This document shows positions 1-10,329 of a DNA stretch of 64,000 nucleotides, one piece after another; positions within the stretch are counted from its first letter, which is position 1, and every line of letters starts with the position of its first letter. Location of the stretch: the NCBI GenBank assembly GCA_037954325.1, contig JBBMNZ010000003.1, positions 23,109,392-23,173,391 on the forward strand. The letters run 5' to 3'. Position numbers and translations under genes: made by a program. A model generated the notes under the pieces. The model worked only from the letters and a program-made list of their open reading frames with translations, made no database searches and was not told the origin of the DNA. This DNA comes from Fistularia commersonii (taxonomy: Eukaryota; Chordata; Actinopteri; Syngnathiformes; Fistulariidae).

Positions 1-300
1 GAGGTTGAATTAAAATAAAATGTTTTCAAACATTTCAAACTCATTTGAATGCTCATGCAAATTTTTTTCACGATTTGTTCCCACGTGCCCGTAAACTCTG
101 CAGGTCCTGACACTCCTGGATTTCCCAGATATTTGATATTAACCCGAATTAGACTTGACCGCGGTGACGAACGACCGGGGAGTGTCGGGCTCTGACGTTA
201 CCACCCGAAAATCGCGGAGGCCGAACTGCGCCTCGAACTCGCCGCCACCTTTGTTCCGCGGAGATTCCCCGTAAAAATGCCGTTGGTCTTTCCTCGGCGA
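1..300. other. Single-copy-looking DNA, no gene seen
   Basis: The first 150 bases are AT-rich and the next 150 are GC- and CpG-rich. I recognise no repeat family, exon or RNA in it. It ends in an A-rich run (307-335). Confidence 0.4.
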
Positions 301-811
301 ATAATTAAAAAAAAAAAAAAAGAAAAAGAAAAGACATTTTCCAGCGCAGGAGAAGATCAATTTTCATTTTTTTGTCCGCACCGGCACCTTTAACCGCCGC
401 ACATCGGTCACGTGTCCGCCGGGACCTTCCCGGCCGCTCCCGGGGCTTCCACTCCATCATCCTCCTCCGCCTGCTGACAGGACCACCTGCTGCCGCTGCT
501 CGCCGCTGCCAGGTTCTGGATTATCCCGCAGAAGTAAAGGCCCATTTGGATCAGTTCCTGGAGGGGGAGGGGTTCCTGCCCTTCAGAAGCGGCGGCGGCG
601 GCGGCGGCGGCGGCGGGGGGGAATTATAGCGAAGATCCTCCCCATCACACGCAGTCAAACTCTTAATTAACGTAACCTTGTGTTTACGGCATGTTGGCGA
701 CCCGTCAAAGGGCGGCGACGTGCACAAACTGGAAGTCACGGAAATTCAAAAGTGCGTCGACGGCCAAAAAAAGGAGCTTATTGTATGTTTTTTTCTGACA
801 CAAAAACACAT
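301..811. repeat. A-run and (CGG)n low-complexity stretch
   Basis: An A-rich run at 307-335 is followed by CpG-rich sequence and a (GGC)n tract at about 590-615 that ends in a G run. The open frames here are simple translations of these tracts. From 620 to 811 nothing else is recognised. Confidence 0.5.
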
Positions 812-985
812 TTGAGATCTACATTATTGATCCTCCTAGAGGGAAAGCGCTTTCTTACAGCAGCAGAACAATTACAGTGTCAATAGATATAAATCGAGAC
901 AATTAAAAGATAGCGAAAGAGGATAAGAACATAAACAGTGACAAAAATCGAGACCAATAAGTATAAAAGTTAGGGCAAAAAAATC
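812..985 (-). mobile_element. LINE 3'-end fragment (GATAA-tailed family), degraded
   Basis: The segment aligns by eye, base for base over long stretches, with the better copies at 9908, 37329 and 45872: an 'attattgatcc' start, then a g/a-rich 'gagggaaa' block, 'cagtgtcaatagatata', 'caattaaaagatag' and 'gagaccaataa'. In the family these lie at the extreme 3' end of a non-LTR retrotransposon read on the minus strand. The GATAA tail is lost here. No coding part remains. Confidence 0.6.
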
Positions 986-1300
986 TTTTTCTTTTAACCT
1001 CAGAGCTTTGGTGCGTCCCCGCCGCGCCGCCCTTCCTTCAGGCCTTCTCGCGACGGTGTGAAATTTCCCCGCCGTGGGAGGAAGATGTCGAAATCGCCCG
1101 GCAACTCAGACCGCGGAGCCGCATCTATCAGTCAAACTTTAATGGAGACCTCGGAGCGAGGAGGCAGACGCCGGAATAGTAAACCAAAATTGAGAAATGT
1201 TCAGGGCGACAGTAAAAAAGACAGTAACTGTGATTAAATGTGAATTTCTGAGATTGCAGTTAAACAAGATTTTTAAATGGCGGCGTGATGTATCGCTCCG
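986..1300. other. No gene seen
   Basis: Mixed-complexity DNA with moderate CpG. No repeat, RNA or exon recognised. A 90-residue open frame that crosses the right end has no recognisable feature. Confidence 0.35.
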
Positions 1301-1305
1301 ACGTG

Positions 1306-1345
1306 TTTATACGTTGCTCAAAAAAATGAAGGGAATACTAAAATT
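1306..1345 (+). mobile_element. Solo terminal repeat of the TA-flanked MITE
   Basis: Reads TGCTCAAAAAAATGAAGG after a TA, matching the terminal repeat of the elements at 8638 and 20761 (TGCTCAAAAAAATAAAGG). The rest of an element is absent, so this is either a heavily deleted copy or a solo end. Confidence 0.5.
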
Positions 1346-1555
1346 TTCAATTTTGGCCGCGCTAGCTAGCGGTGCGTGGCGTTTCCGACTGTCTTTGAAC
1401 GCCACTTCGCGGAAAGCGGCGTTCACGTCGGTGCGAATCGTTCATCCTGCTTGCTCAGAACTAAAATAATCGGTGGAGCGAAAGCTCTTATCTCAGGAAA
1501 ACTCTTAAGTTGATGCGCTTGTACGTCAAGGTTCACCTGAATCAGAAAAATGTAT

Positions 1556-1606
1556 CAAAAAAAAAAAAGTTTTTTTTTTTTTTTTTTTTTTTGTTTTTTA
1601 TTAAAA
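1556..1606. repeat. Paired A-run and T-run
   Basis: About 12 A followed directly by about 23 T, able to form a hairpin. It lies 50 bases before a degraded MITE. Length in the genome is uncertain because such runs are error-prone in sequencing. Confidence 0.6.
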
Positions 1607-1653
1607 TGTAATACATTAAAATTAAAAAAGGGAAAAAGAAAAAAAAGGAATTA

Positions 1654-1915
1654 TGTGCTCAAAAAAATTAAGCGAACACTAAAATAACACATCTTAGATC
1701 TGAATGAATGAAATACTCATATTAAATACTTACTTTTCTTTCAAAAATGATTAATGGAAATCAAATTTATTAACCCGAGGAGGTCTGGATTTGGTGTCAC
1801 ACTCAAAATAAAAAGTGGAAAAACACACTCACAGGCTGATCCAACTTTAATGAAATGTCCTTGAAACAAGTCAAAATGAATCAGTGTTGCATCCAAAGTG
1901 GACAGTTTGATGGTT
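1654..1915 (+). mobile_element. Degraded TA MITE, left end and body only
   Basis: Matches the first 250 bases of the elements at 8638 and 20761 with many substitutions: the same order of 'gatctgaatgaatgaaat', 'aatggaaatcaa', 'ggaggtctgga', 'cacactcaaaat', 'gctgatccaac' and 'acaagtcaaaatgaat'. The right terminal repeat is lost. This copy is clearly older than the other two. Confidence 0.75.
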
Positions 1916-1995
1916 TAAGTGTCTTATATCTTACTTTTTTCTTAGTGAAACTGGAAACTGCGAAGGAATCATTTCATATTAAAACATTTTTCTGA

Positions 1996-2026
<31 letters not shown>

Positions 2027-2593
2027 AGTCGCTCCTATGTGACTCGGTATTGATATTCCAGCCTCCCGCTTGTAATTGTGCTATCAAGGGGGAGCAGCTT
2101 CAGGCCAGATGTCACGCAAAGACGCCGCTCGGCATGTGTTATTCACGCCGGCCGCATAGAAACTGCTGGAATTAGAGGTTAATTGTGAGGGGAGAAAGTG
2201 CAAGGAGAGGTTGAAAGAGAGAGAGATGAACGGAGGAAGGAGGCGGTCGTGTTGTTCTGCAGCTGCTGATGAATGACGGAGCGCTCACTCCGACACACAA
2301 GAAGAGGATGTTAGATTTGGTGAGAAAAGTCATTGTTCTGTTTCAAGGGGGGGGGGGGGGGGGGGATCCTGCAGATGTGTCGCGGGAGCGGGTTGAAAAT
2401 GCACGTCGATTCCACGGCGGTGATGTTCTGCAGAGACGACCTCCGTCTCCTCGCCCGACGTTGTTTACGGTCCTATCGATCGCCGTGGTATTTACTGTAT
2501 CCGCTGATACGCGTTGTTAAATCAAAGGGGACAGGCGGAGAAGATTAAGTCATCAAATATTGTAGCGGTGATTACTCCCATTAGGCTCCGCCT
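1996..2593. other. Mostly single-copy DNA with poly-A and poly-G runs
   Basis: A poly-A run lies at 1998-2023 and a 19-base G run at 2347-2365. Between them is balanced-complexity DNA with GAGA-type stretches near 2215. No gene or repeat family is recognised. Confidence 0.35.
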
Positions 2594-2629
<36 letters not shown>

Positions 2630-2962
2630 CCACGAACTGCCTGCAGCTGCATTTCTGCAGATGAGGACACAGGAGGCGAAGGAAGGAAGGAAGGAAGGAA
2701 GCCAACTTGTCCCCTTTTTCTTGCGTCTGCTGGCTTTTTTTTTTTTTTTGATTTCACGTCGTCATGACGATGCAGGTCGCCGGCCGTCCTTCCCTCCCAC
2801 CTCGGTGAAAATCCGCAAATCTTGACCAATTTATTGGCAATCGCGTCGATATGACGTCAATCGCGTCCTTTTGACAGACGGACGCACAAAAGGTTGACCT
2901 CTGGTTCGACCTCTGCCGGCCAACATGGCCTCCGCCCACTGCAAACACACACACACACACAC
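2594..2962. repeat. (CA)n, (GGAA)n, poly-T and (AC)n cluster
   Basis: (CA)n at 2594-2627, (GGAA)n at about 2680-2700, a T run at about 2737-2749, and (AC)n at 2944-2962. Open frames on both strands here are translations of the dinucleotide repeat (His-Thr or Cys-Val) and are not genes. Confidence 0.85.
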
Positions 2963-3518
2963 TGACTCATACACACTATGAATTTTCCAGAAGTGTGAAT
3001 GGTTGTAATGCATAATGACTAAATGCATCTGTGTATTAACGTGTAATATCTGCCGTGACAGTTTATCACACCTTTTTCAAAAACCCTGATTTTTCCACGC
3101 CAAAAAAAAAAAAAGGTATCCCGTCACGATTTTTTTTCTTTTTTTTTTTTTTTTGCCGCAGGTCTGCATTTTGAGAATATAAATAAGAAATTTAATCACG
3201 CTGTCAAAAGCAACGTGCTGTCAGAATGCGCGACAGAAGCTGCCGCCGTAACACCTGCCGCAAGACGCGGCGGCGAATCGGCCGTATTTAAATATCACAG
3301 TTGTGAAAAGTTAAAGGCGTGAACAAAAAAAAAGATTAATAAATAAATAACATCAAAAAAAGTTTGCAACAATAAATAGAAAGAAAAACAGATGTAAATT
3401 GGGAACCGGCGCAAAGTTCCGACATGAATTCCCGAGATAAATGTACCTGTTGAATAACAACTTAATTATGAGCGACATAATCAAATAAGGCGTGGAGGAG
3501 AAACAGAAGGCCGCGCCG
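2963..3518. other. AT-rich DNA with A/T runs, no gene seen
   Basis: Contains an A run at about 3102-3114, T runs at about 3129-3154 and short A runs near 3330. Nothing else is recognised. Confidence 0.35.
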
Positions 3519-3520
3519 AC

Positions 3521-3560
<40 letters not shown>
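3519..3560. repeat. (AC)n microsatellite
   Basis: About 19 uninterrupted AC units at the left edge of the CpG-rich block that follows. The apparent 144- and 96-residue frames crossing it owe their length to the repeat. Confidence 0.9.
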
Positions 3561-3639
3561 TACATACACTATTTATTTGCAAATTTGCAAATATATGTTT
3601 ATTTATTTCCTTCCTGCTTCTGCAGAGGGAAACGTGTCG

Positions 3640-4345
3640 GCTGTTATACTCGCTTTGTATCCGCCGTCGGATCACGCCGAAGTGACGCTTTGGCGGGCGC
3701 TCTTCCGACTGTTTTGATTGGCCGACGAGCCCTTCCCCTTTCCCTTTTCCTTCCCATCTATCCCCACACACGACTCAACATCAGCCCCTCGCTTGAAGTA
3801 ATCTCGGTCATAGACCGCCGCCGCCCACCATCCAATCAGAGCGCTAGCTCCGCCCCCTCCCCTGACAGCTCCAGGACAGGTGTCGATGCGGCCCCGTATC
3901 CCCTTCTGACTTGTTTACGCCAATAACTCCCTCGTAACCGCCGGTGTAAAACGCGCTCGTCGCCGGCGGACCGATAACGATACGCCGCGGCTGCCCGGCT
4001 CCGTCCTCCGCGTCGCGTTCCCTCTCTGCAGGATGACCTTGAGATCCTGCAGCCTCGCCGCTCAAAGAATCCTCGAAGGACCCCCATCCCCCTCATCCCC
4101 CTCATCCCTCACCCCTCTCCCTCTCTACTGTATTTCCCCGGCACGGCGGCCATATGGACGCGGCTCCACGGACCCACAAACCCGCCGCTAAGCAGCTTTA
4201 CGCGCAGAAATGACAAGGAGACGGAGTTCTTCGCGGGGAGGGAGGGGACGCCCGTCATCCGTTTCATCCTCCCCGCCGTGCAGGGTCGCGGGGGGCAGCA
4301 TCTGCCGGCGTGGAGAGAGAGCGCCTCCATTTTTGTCCGCTTAGC
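3640..4345. promoter_or_regulatory. CpG-rich block with promoter-type motifs
   Basis: CpG density is high; for example I count about 14 CpG in the 60 bases from 3961. Within 180 bases there are an E2F-like TTTGGCGGG (3689-3697), TGACG (3683-3687), an inverted CCAAT box (ATTGG, 3717-3721), CCAAT (3832-3836) and a GC box CCGCCC (3850-3855). A GGCGGCCAT motif lies near 4144. This grouping is usual in CpG-island promoters of housekeeping or cell-cycle genes. No open frame or splice signal I can defend follows on either strand, so the call is an inference. Confidence 0.3.
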
Positions 4346-4766
4346 CTGCCGAGATGGATGCAACGGGTGCAAAATTTAAAAAAAAAAGGCGGCGGAGAAT
4401 TAATGTTTAAAGATTATGTTTTTTTTTTCCTTGAACACACACACGCACATGGCGACATCCGGTGTCATTTCTGTCGGGCCGCCGGCGACGGCGTTGGAGG
4501 AAGGGTGGGAAGCTGAAGGGAGGGGTGTAGAAGTGACCCGGAAGTGACCCGTTTTTTTCCTGAGTACGTGATGCATGAATGATTTGGTGCTAAAGGGCGG
4601 AGGGGGCGGAGCTACGCAAAAAAAAAAAAAAAAAAAAGGGGGTCAGAGGTCAAAGATGCAGATAGCGATAGCGGAGATGACTTTGCCAAAGCAAAGAGTG
4701 TGTTTTTTTTTTAGTTGTTTTTTTTGGGCCCAGCACTTTTGTTTACCCCGACCAAAATGAGTTCCC

Positions 4767-4797
<31 letters not shown>

Positions 4798-4798
4798 T
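4346..4798. other. Low-complexity A/T runs, no gene seen
   Basis: A runs at about 4377-4387, 4618-4637 and 4769-4796, and T runs near 4420 and 4700. The DNA between them is unremarkable. Confidence 0.4.
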
Positions 4799-4984
4799 AA
4801 TTGCATTCATGCGGCGTTCGGCGTGTTGCTCATTAGAGGAAGGAGTTATAAATGGGAGCTCTCAAAGCGTATGTTCACGTCAGGCTCCGTTGCTCCTCCT
4901 GCCACCACGGGCGACACGCACATCGCTCACTCCCTCGGAGGAACCGGCGAATGCATCGCGCTGCACCCTGCGAGGGGTGGAGGG

Positions 4985-5215
4985 GCGGCGGCGAAGATGG
5001 CGAGGAGGAGGAAGAGGAGGAGGAGGAGGGGGTGAAACGAGGAGACGGAAGCCACGGTGAAGGAAATCACTTAAAGACTTACAAGGCGAGGAAAAAAAAA
5101 AGCAAAGAAAAGGCCCACTTGACTTGCGCAGAAGAAGAAGAAGAAGAGGTGGAGAGGCGGCGGCGGCGGCGGCGGTGGCGTGATGTATGTATGTGTGTGT
5201 GTGTGTGTGTGTGTG
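4985..5215. repeat. Stack of GGA, GAA, CGG and GT simple repeats
   Basis: Four kinds of simple repeat in 230 bases: (GGA)n at about 5003-5031, (GAA)n at 5130-5148, (CGG)n at 5157-5176 and (GT)n at 5189-5214. The 205-residue open frame across it is a run of Glu and Arg made by these tracts and is not accepted as a gene. Confidence 0.8.
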
Positions 5216-6540
5216 ACGGAACAGGCAGACGGGCAGGAGAAGTTTCCAGCCCTCCACCCATCAGAGAGTTTGGCTGTTCAGATGTTTGGTTGGCGGTAAA
5301 GGCAGACAGACAGATTGCAGCCAATTATATGTGTTGGGAATCATCTCAGAGATGGGCTAATGACAGGAGGGGAGAAGCAGACAGATGGCTTCCGTCAGGG
5401 AAATACATGTGCGATATCCTAAAAGTGGTCTGGAGTGAGACTGCGAACATTTGGGATCGAACTCGATAAGTAGCTTTGAGTACAAATGGAGAAATTGATC
5501 AGGGACTGAAGGGCACGCCGACCTTGGCTGCCTTTTTTTCCAATTAAATCAATTGGTTTTCAAGTCGTTTATATGTAGACGATCTTTTTGCACCTACGTA
5601 CAAAGGTCATTTACGTTGTCAGATGCTATTTTGGCCGCGGGCTAAGCGGCGGTCGGTCATTTCTCTAAACAAAAGGTCATAACTGTGTGAGTGGACATGG
5701 AGGATGATTGACAGCTAGCCAAAACCACCTGCTTTAGCGGGAGACAAATAAATACGGCGACGACGATGCGGTTTCACGGCTAAAGCGTCGGGAAAACGCT
5801 AAACTTAGCGCTCTGGCCTCAAAACGAGACGGCTATTATTTTGTGTCTTTCAACCTATTTCAGTGGAGAAAATATGCTAATGCTACTGCTAACCCATACA
5901 AAGCATGCACGTGACGCCTCATCAGATTCAAGCTAACAGCGCTATGTGCTAATCGGCCGAATTCGACCTCGAGCTGCTTCTCTCTCACGAACGTCAACCG
6001 GGAAGCTAACCGGAAATATAAATCGTCATCATTATCGCTCGTCGCAAAAGGCAATCACGGTTGTTCGACAAGACGACGGGAATTCAGAGGGCGAGACCTT
6101 TTTTTTTTTTTTCCGTAGCTCTCACGGCGGTCACGTGTCCGTCTCCTACACCTCCTCGTCCAAGTCTCAATCAGCCTCCTCGCATTGTCATCCGTATGTG
6201 GCAGCTCCTGTCAAGTGTTCCCTGAAATGTGAATCAATGTTCTCTTTCCCCGCGAACCCCGCAGCCCGAGCCACCGCATTCCCACAAGTCGCGGCTAAAC
6301 CAATCACAGCGGATTAATCTGGTAGCGGCTCTTTTCGTCTGCTCCGCTAGCTCTGACAGCCTCCGTGATTTCAGCTGCATGTCAACTAACCGCCCGTGTC
6401 TGTAATACTCAGCTGCGCTGAGGGGCCCTGAAAGAAGTCTTCAGATCAGCTGTCAGTTTCGGCAAGACCGGGAACAGATTGACTGTGACAGGGATCCTCG
6501 GACAAACCGGAGGCGGTCCGCCGAATGCGGAGAGAAAAAT
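5216..6540. other. 1.3 kb of single-copy-looking DNA
   Basis: Balanced complexity with no recognised transposon, RNA or exon. A T run lies at about 6100-6112. The open frames (up to 123 residues) lack any domain or splice context. Confidence 0.35.
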
Positions 6541-6555
6541 CCGGCGTTCGTATGC

Positions 6556-6776
6556 TACGCGTGTGTGTGTGTGTGTGTGTGTGTAGAGGCCGGTTTGAAG
6601 TTGAGTGATTTGCACGAGCGTCGGTGAAATCTTTCCTCCGATTCAGCACCCTCCCGTCCCGGGGTCCCGGGCAAAGCGTCAATCACACCCGCACCGCTCG
6701 GCGACTGCATTGTCATCACTTCCCGTGCTTTTCAGTGATCGCACGTCCCGCCGCCGCCGCCGCCGCCGCCGCCGTT
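6556..6776. repeat. (GT)n and (CCG)n microsatellites
   Basis: (GT)n at 6560-6584 and (CCG)n at about 6748-6775, with about 160 bases of unremarkable DNA between them. Confidence 0.85.
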
Positions 6777-6924
6777 CCCTTATCCGCCATCGTTCTGCAA
6801 ACATCATCTACTTTTGTTTAAATAATCATTTCATATCTGCATCATCTTTAATTGCTTTTGAATAGGAAAGTTCCAGGTGCGCACTTCTAACGTCAGGCTA
6901 CAGTTTCATTTTAGGGAGTTTGTC

Positions 6925-7100
6925 CGTGGAGGCTCTCAGTCATCCAGGTCGTGGTGAATTCTTGTCAAAATCTTTTTGTTGTGACAACCAGACTTGAATT
7001 TCTTGGGTTTTGACGTTCATCCCAACTGAAGAAGCCTCTTGAGGGGTGAAACGTCTTCAAGTCCAGTTGCCACAAGAAGATTTCGACAACAATACAAGGG
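6925..7100. mobile_element. Foldback repeat (possibly Penelope-like), copy 1
   Basis: A segment starting near 6962 (TTGTCAAAATCTTTTTGT) returns in inverted form near 7092 (ACAAGAAGATTTCGACAA), giving inverted arms of about 35 bases with CAACCAGACTTGAA facing TTCAAGTCCAGTTG. The flank CTCAGTCATCCAGG also occurs, inverted, beside the copy at 32470. Between the arms is CTGAAGA followed 15 bases later by GAAACGTC, which resembles a hammerhead ribozyme core. Hammerheads are known in Penelope-like elements, but the class of this repeat is not shown by the sequence. Confidence 0.45.
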
Positions 7101-7532
7101 AGCTGTTTAGCTTAGCATTTTCACCGGCTGCGAGGGATCAAGGTACGGGCCCGTGTGCCGCAAGCGTCCCCGATGAGCACCTTAAGATTCGCGCCCAAAA
7201 ACAAACCGCCTCACAGAAGAGGAGGACGACAAAGCGTCCATTTTCTGTAGAGAATGACAGAAACCCGTTAGCCGTCAGCTAACTCGTTTTTTTAACCAGA
7301 ATGTTGATGTTCCACAGCAAGAGGTCGGACCTCTTTGTCGGTCCATCTCTTGTCGCAGAAAGAACAGCTAACCGGTGACCGCCGTCAATTTTTAAAAAAT
7401 GTCGATCTGCAAGAAGTATCTGGCTTACGAGTTCGACCAATCACCATAGAAAGACCCCGACTCGGAGTTAAAATGGTTCTAAGAAGTGACGTCCTCGGTT
7501 TCTGTACCGTCCAAATGCACAAGAAACAACCA
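7101..7532. other. No gene seen
   Basis: Single-copy-looking DNA. Open frames of 72-78 residues show no domain and no splice context. Confidence 0.35.
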
Positions 7533-8073
7533 ACCTTAAATTGCAGACTATAGAGTAAACCTATATATAGGCCGCACCTCCTAATTTTTAAAATTGTACA
7601 TAAATAAGTGGCACTTGTCTACAAGCTGCAGATGTTCCTGTTGAAACACAAGATATTAACGCGGTAAGATCTTACAGGAAAGGTTTTTTTTGAAAACTTT
7701 TAATGAAATATATGACGGTCATGGATGATGCAAATCCTTTTTTTTTCCAGATGAACAGATGCCGAACGTACGTGCAGCAGCTCGATTTCCTGCTTCGATA
7801 GCCGGACTGATCGCTTTCAACTTGAAAACCGCATGAAATGTCTTTTTTGCGATGGGCGCGTGTGCCAAAAGCGCAAAACGGCTGATCTGGAGAATTATCG
7901 TAAATGCGAGTGGGTTTGCCGAAACAGTTTCATTTGTCCGCCGTGACGGTTTTGGCGTGAGGAAGCGACCCTGATTACCCGATAAAAATCTATAAACTAA
8001 CCACATCGTTGTAGAAGCCGCAGCTCACGAAGCGTGTGAACAAAGTGGCCATTTATATGTCGGGATTTCCGGT
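7533..8073 (-). mobile_element. Non-autonomous DNA transposon, 'CCGGACTATA' family, copy 1
   Basis: The ends read ACCTTAAATTGCAGACTATA and, in reverse complement, ACCGGAAATCCCG, degraded forms of the terminal repeat ACCGTAATTTCCGGACTATA seen best at 54571. Inside are family blocks such as 'ggccgcacc', 'cacttgtctacaagc' and 'gccgcagctcacgaagcgtg'. The orientation is opposite to the 53704 copy. No transposase is encoded. The superfamily is unproven (hAT is one possibility) since I could not see a target duplication. Confidence 0.6.
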
Positions 8074-8637
8074 AGTTTCTGAAAAGGATCAAGGAAGTGC
8101 ACAAAGTTCCTGTAGGGTACTTATGCACCTGACCCTCTCCACACATTCTGTGTATTTGTTTCAAAAGAGTTTTAAATGCTAATGCCCTTCTTAGTCCCGG
8201 CTCTCTATCTTATCTTTCAAAGCGGAGAACAGGGGCAATTCTGCAGTCGGATCCCTTGTCTTTGTGCAGAACAAGGAGTTCATCTCCTCTCCAATAAACA
8301 TCCTCTTTTTGTGTTTGTGTCCACTCAGTTCCAGATATAGACTGGGTCTGCGGCCTGAGCCAAGATGTCTGGAGATCGGGAAGCGCGGCTAATCCACATC
8401 CATTACATCCTAAAGGATCCTGAGTGAGTCGTTCCGACGGGCTTTCTTATTGCATTTCGCCGGCGGGCTACGCCTGTGGACGGCTCCTGAGAGTACCGGG
8501 CGACTGGTGTTGTCCGGCGCATTTAGCAGATGCTATTACGGCAGCATGAGGAGAAGCACGGGATCATTAGTGGGGCTGCTTAATCATCATTACCGAGCCC
8601 ATACTTTATCAGGAGACATCATACATACGTACATATA
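8074..8637. other. No gene seen
   Basis: Single-copy-looking DNA between two transposon copies. The 73-residue open frame at its right runs into the MITE terminal repeat. Confidence 0.35.
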
Positions 8638-8998
8638 TACACTGCTCAAAAAAAATAAAGGGAACACTTAAAAAACACATCCTAGATCTAAATGAATGAG
8701 ATATTCTTATGAAATACTTTGCTCTTTACACAGTTGAATGTGCTGACAACAAAATCACACAAAAATGATCAATGGAAATCAATTGTATCAACCCACGGAG
8801 GTCTGGATAAGAATCACACTCAAAATTAAAGTGTAAAAACAAACTCCGGGCTGATCCAACTTTGATGTAATGTCCTTAAAACAAGTCAAAATGAATGTGT
8901 GTTGCTTCCTGAGTGGACACTATGATTTCACAGAAGTGGGATTGACTTGGAGTTACATTGTGTTGTTCAAGTGTTCCCTTTATTTTTTTGAGCAGTAC
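8638..8998 (+). mobile_element. TA-flanked MITE (Tc1/mariner-type target), intact copy 1
   Basis: About 357 bases with perfect terminal inverted repeats of about 27 bases (CTGCTCAAAAAAATAAAGGG, with one extra A on the left), set in a TA-rich target as Tc1/mariner elements are. No open frame codes for a transposase, so it must have moved with enzyme made elsewhere. It differs from the copy at 20761 at only about five places, which argues for fairly recent movement of both. Confidence 0.85.
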
Positions 8999-9609
8999 AT
9001 ATATATATATCTATATATACATATGTATAGATGTATATCCGAGAGCCTGGTCTTTAGCATGTTAATTTTGATTCATTCACTCCATAAAAAACATTAAGCC
9101 AATGCACGCTGCGATTAGCATGACGGACGTGGCGGACGAGGCCGTGACGCTTGCAGGGCAATTTAAATAGAAGAAACTTCCAGACGGAATTTAAGCAGAA
9201 ACGCTGTTGTTTATGGTGAAGGAGTTAGCGCCTCTGTGCTAACACGTAGAAGCTAGCGCAGGTCAGTAATGCTAACTTTGCTGCAGAAACAGGAGCTAAT
9301 GAGAGCGAGCAAAGTGTCGCCGGTCAACACAGAAGCCAAATGTCTAAAATCGACCCGTGGGCTGGAGATCATTCTGGTTTCTGTGCTAGAAGATCAGGAG
9401 CAAAGGTTTAGCTGATGAGAATCACAAACCTCCATCCAGAAAGAGCAACGTCAGAACAAAACCGGCAGTCGGATGAAGGGAAGTCGACCAGGTCGAGATG
9501 AAGAGACACTAAGCTCATGTTGATTCCTCCATTCATCAAACAAATCTCATTTCTGTTTTCTCCCATCAAATACTGAACATCGATTAAAATGCAATTAATT
9601 TTGATTAAT
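8999..9609. other. No gene seen
   Basis: A short TA-rich flank is followed by single-copy-looking DNA with many 'gctagc' and 'gctaac' words. No exon or repeat family is recognised. Confidence 0.35.
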
Positions 9610-9890
9610 CGCTTGCAAATTGGGCGGCACAGGAGCAAACAAGCTCTGCAGGATTACGAGCCGTGGCATTTCTGCAAGGAGTTTGGGTGTTCTCCAGTGT
9701 ATCTGCACGGGTTCCACGCAGGTTCTCCAGTTTCTTCCTAAATCATGCAGGACGTTCACTGGAGACCCAAAATGTGTGTATAAGGGCGGGAATAGTCGCG
9801 TATCTCGGTTAGCGGCTCTGCGATTAATGGGCGTGAACTCACCTCTCGCCCAATGGCAGCTGGAACAGGCTTCAAGGTGCAGGATAAGTG
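9610..9890 (+). mobile_element. Dispersed repeat, 'GGAGTTTGCATGTTCTCC' type, copy 1
   Basis: The order 'ggagtttgggtgttctcc', 'tctgcacgggttcc', 'ggttctccagtttc', 'catgcagg', 'actggagaccc' and 'gcccaatggcagctggaacaggc' matches a very common fish repeat that carries a tRNA-like B box upstream of this part. Copies at 25000 (plus), 34990 (minus), 52340 (plus) and 62590 (minus) show other parts of the same sequence. It codes for nothing. Confidence 0.6.
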
Positions 9891-9907
9891 CTTTAAATAA
9901 TAAGTTA

Positions 9908-10172
9908 CGATAAACTTTATAGATCCCCATAAGGGCAATTCTTTTGTAACAGTTATAGTATCAATAATGTGAATATGAATATAAATAAAGAGACTATTAG
10001 AAGACATTTAAAAGACATCCACAAATAAATAGACAGCAGAGAGAACAACAACATATGAAAAATAAAAAAAATAAATAAATACATAAATAAATAAAAAAAG
10101 ATAAATATAAACAGAGTGGCAATAGAAATTACCAAATTAAAAAACAAAAATCATAAAAAAAAAAATCAACAA

Positions 10173-10225
<53 letters not shown>

Positions 10226-10295
10226 AAAATAAGATCCGAATGGGCCGGGACCAACAAGGATAAACGTAAACAACGGAGTTAGGGCATGATACATG
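9908..10295 (-). mobile_element. LINE 3'-end fragment (GATAA-tailed family) with (AT)n insertion
   Basis: Begins 'gataaactttatagatcccc', then 'gggcaattcttttgtaacagttatagt', 'gacatccacaaataaatag' and, after an A-rich stretch and an (AT)n tract at about 10181-10222, 'gggaccaacaaggataaac'. These blocks occur in the same order at 45872-46375 and, inverted, at 36765-37080. It is the 3' untranslated end of a non-LTR retrotransposon on the minus strand. Confidence 0.75.
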
Positions 10296-10329
10296 TGAAC
10301 TGGTGAGGTAGTGAGGTTGTGGTAGCAAT

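Noticed and set aside
4377..4800. Poly-A runs as tails of retroposed genes
   Set aside because: No coding sequence or target duplication is found upstream of any of them.
4852..5469. 205-residue plus-strand frame
   Set aside because: Its middle is Glu/Arg runs made by stacked GGA, GAA and CGG repeats and a Cys-Val run from (GT)n.
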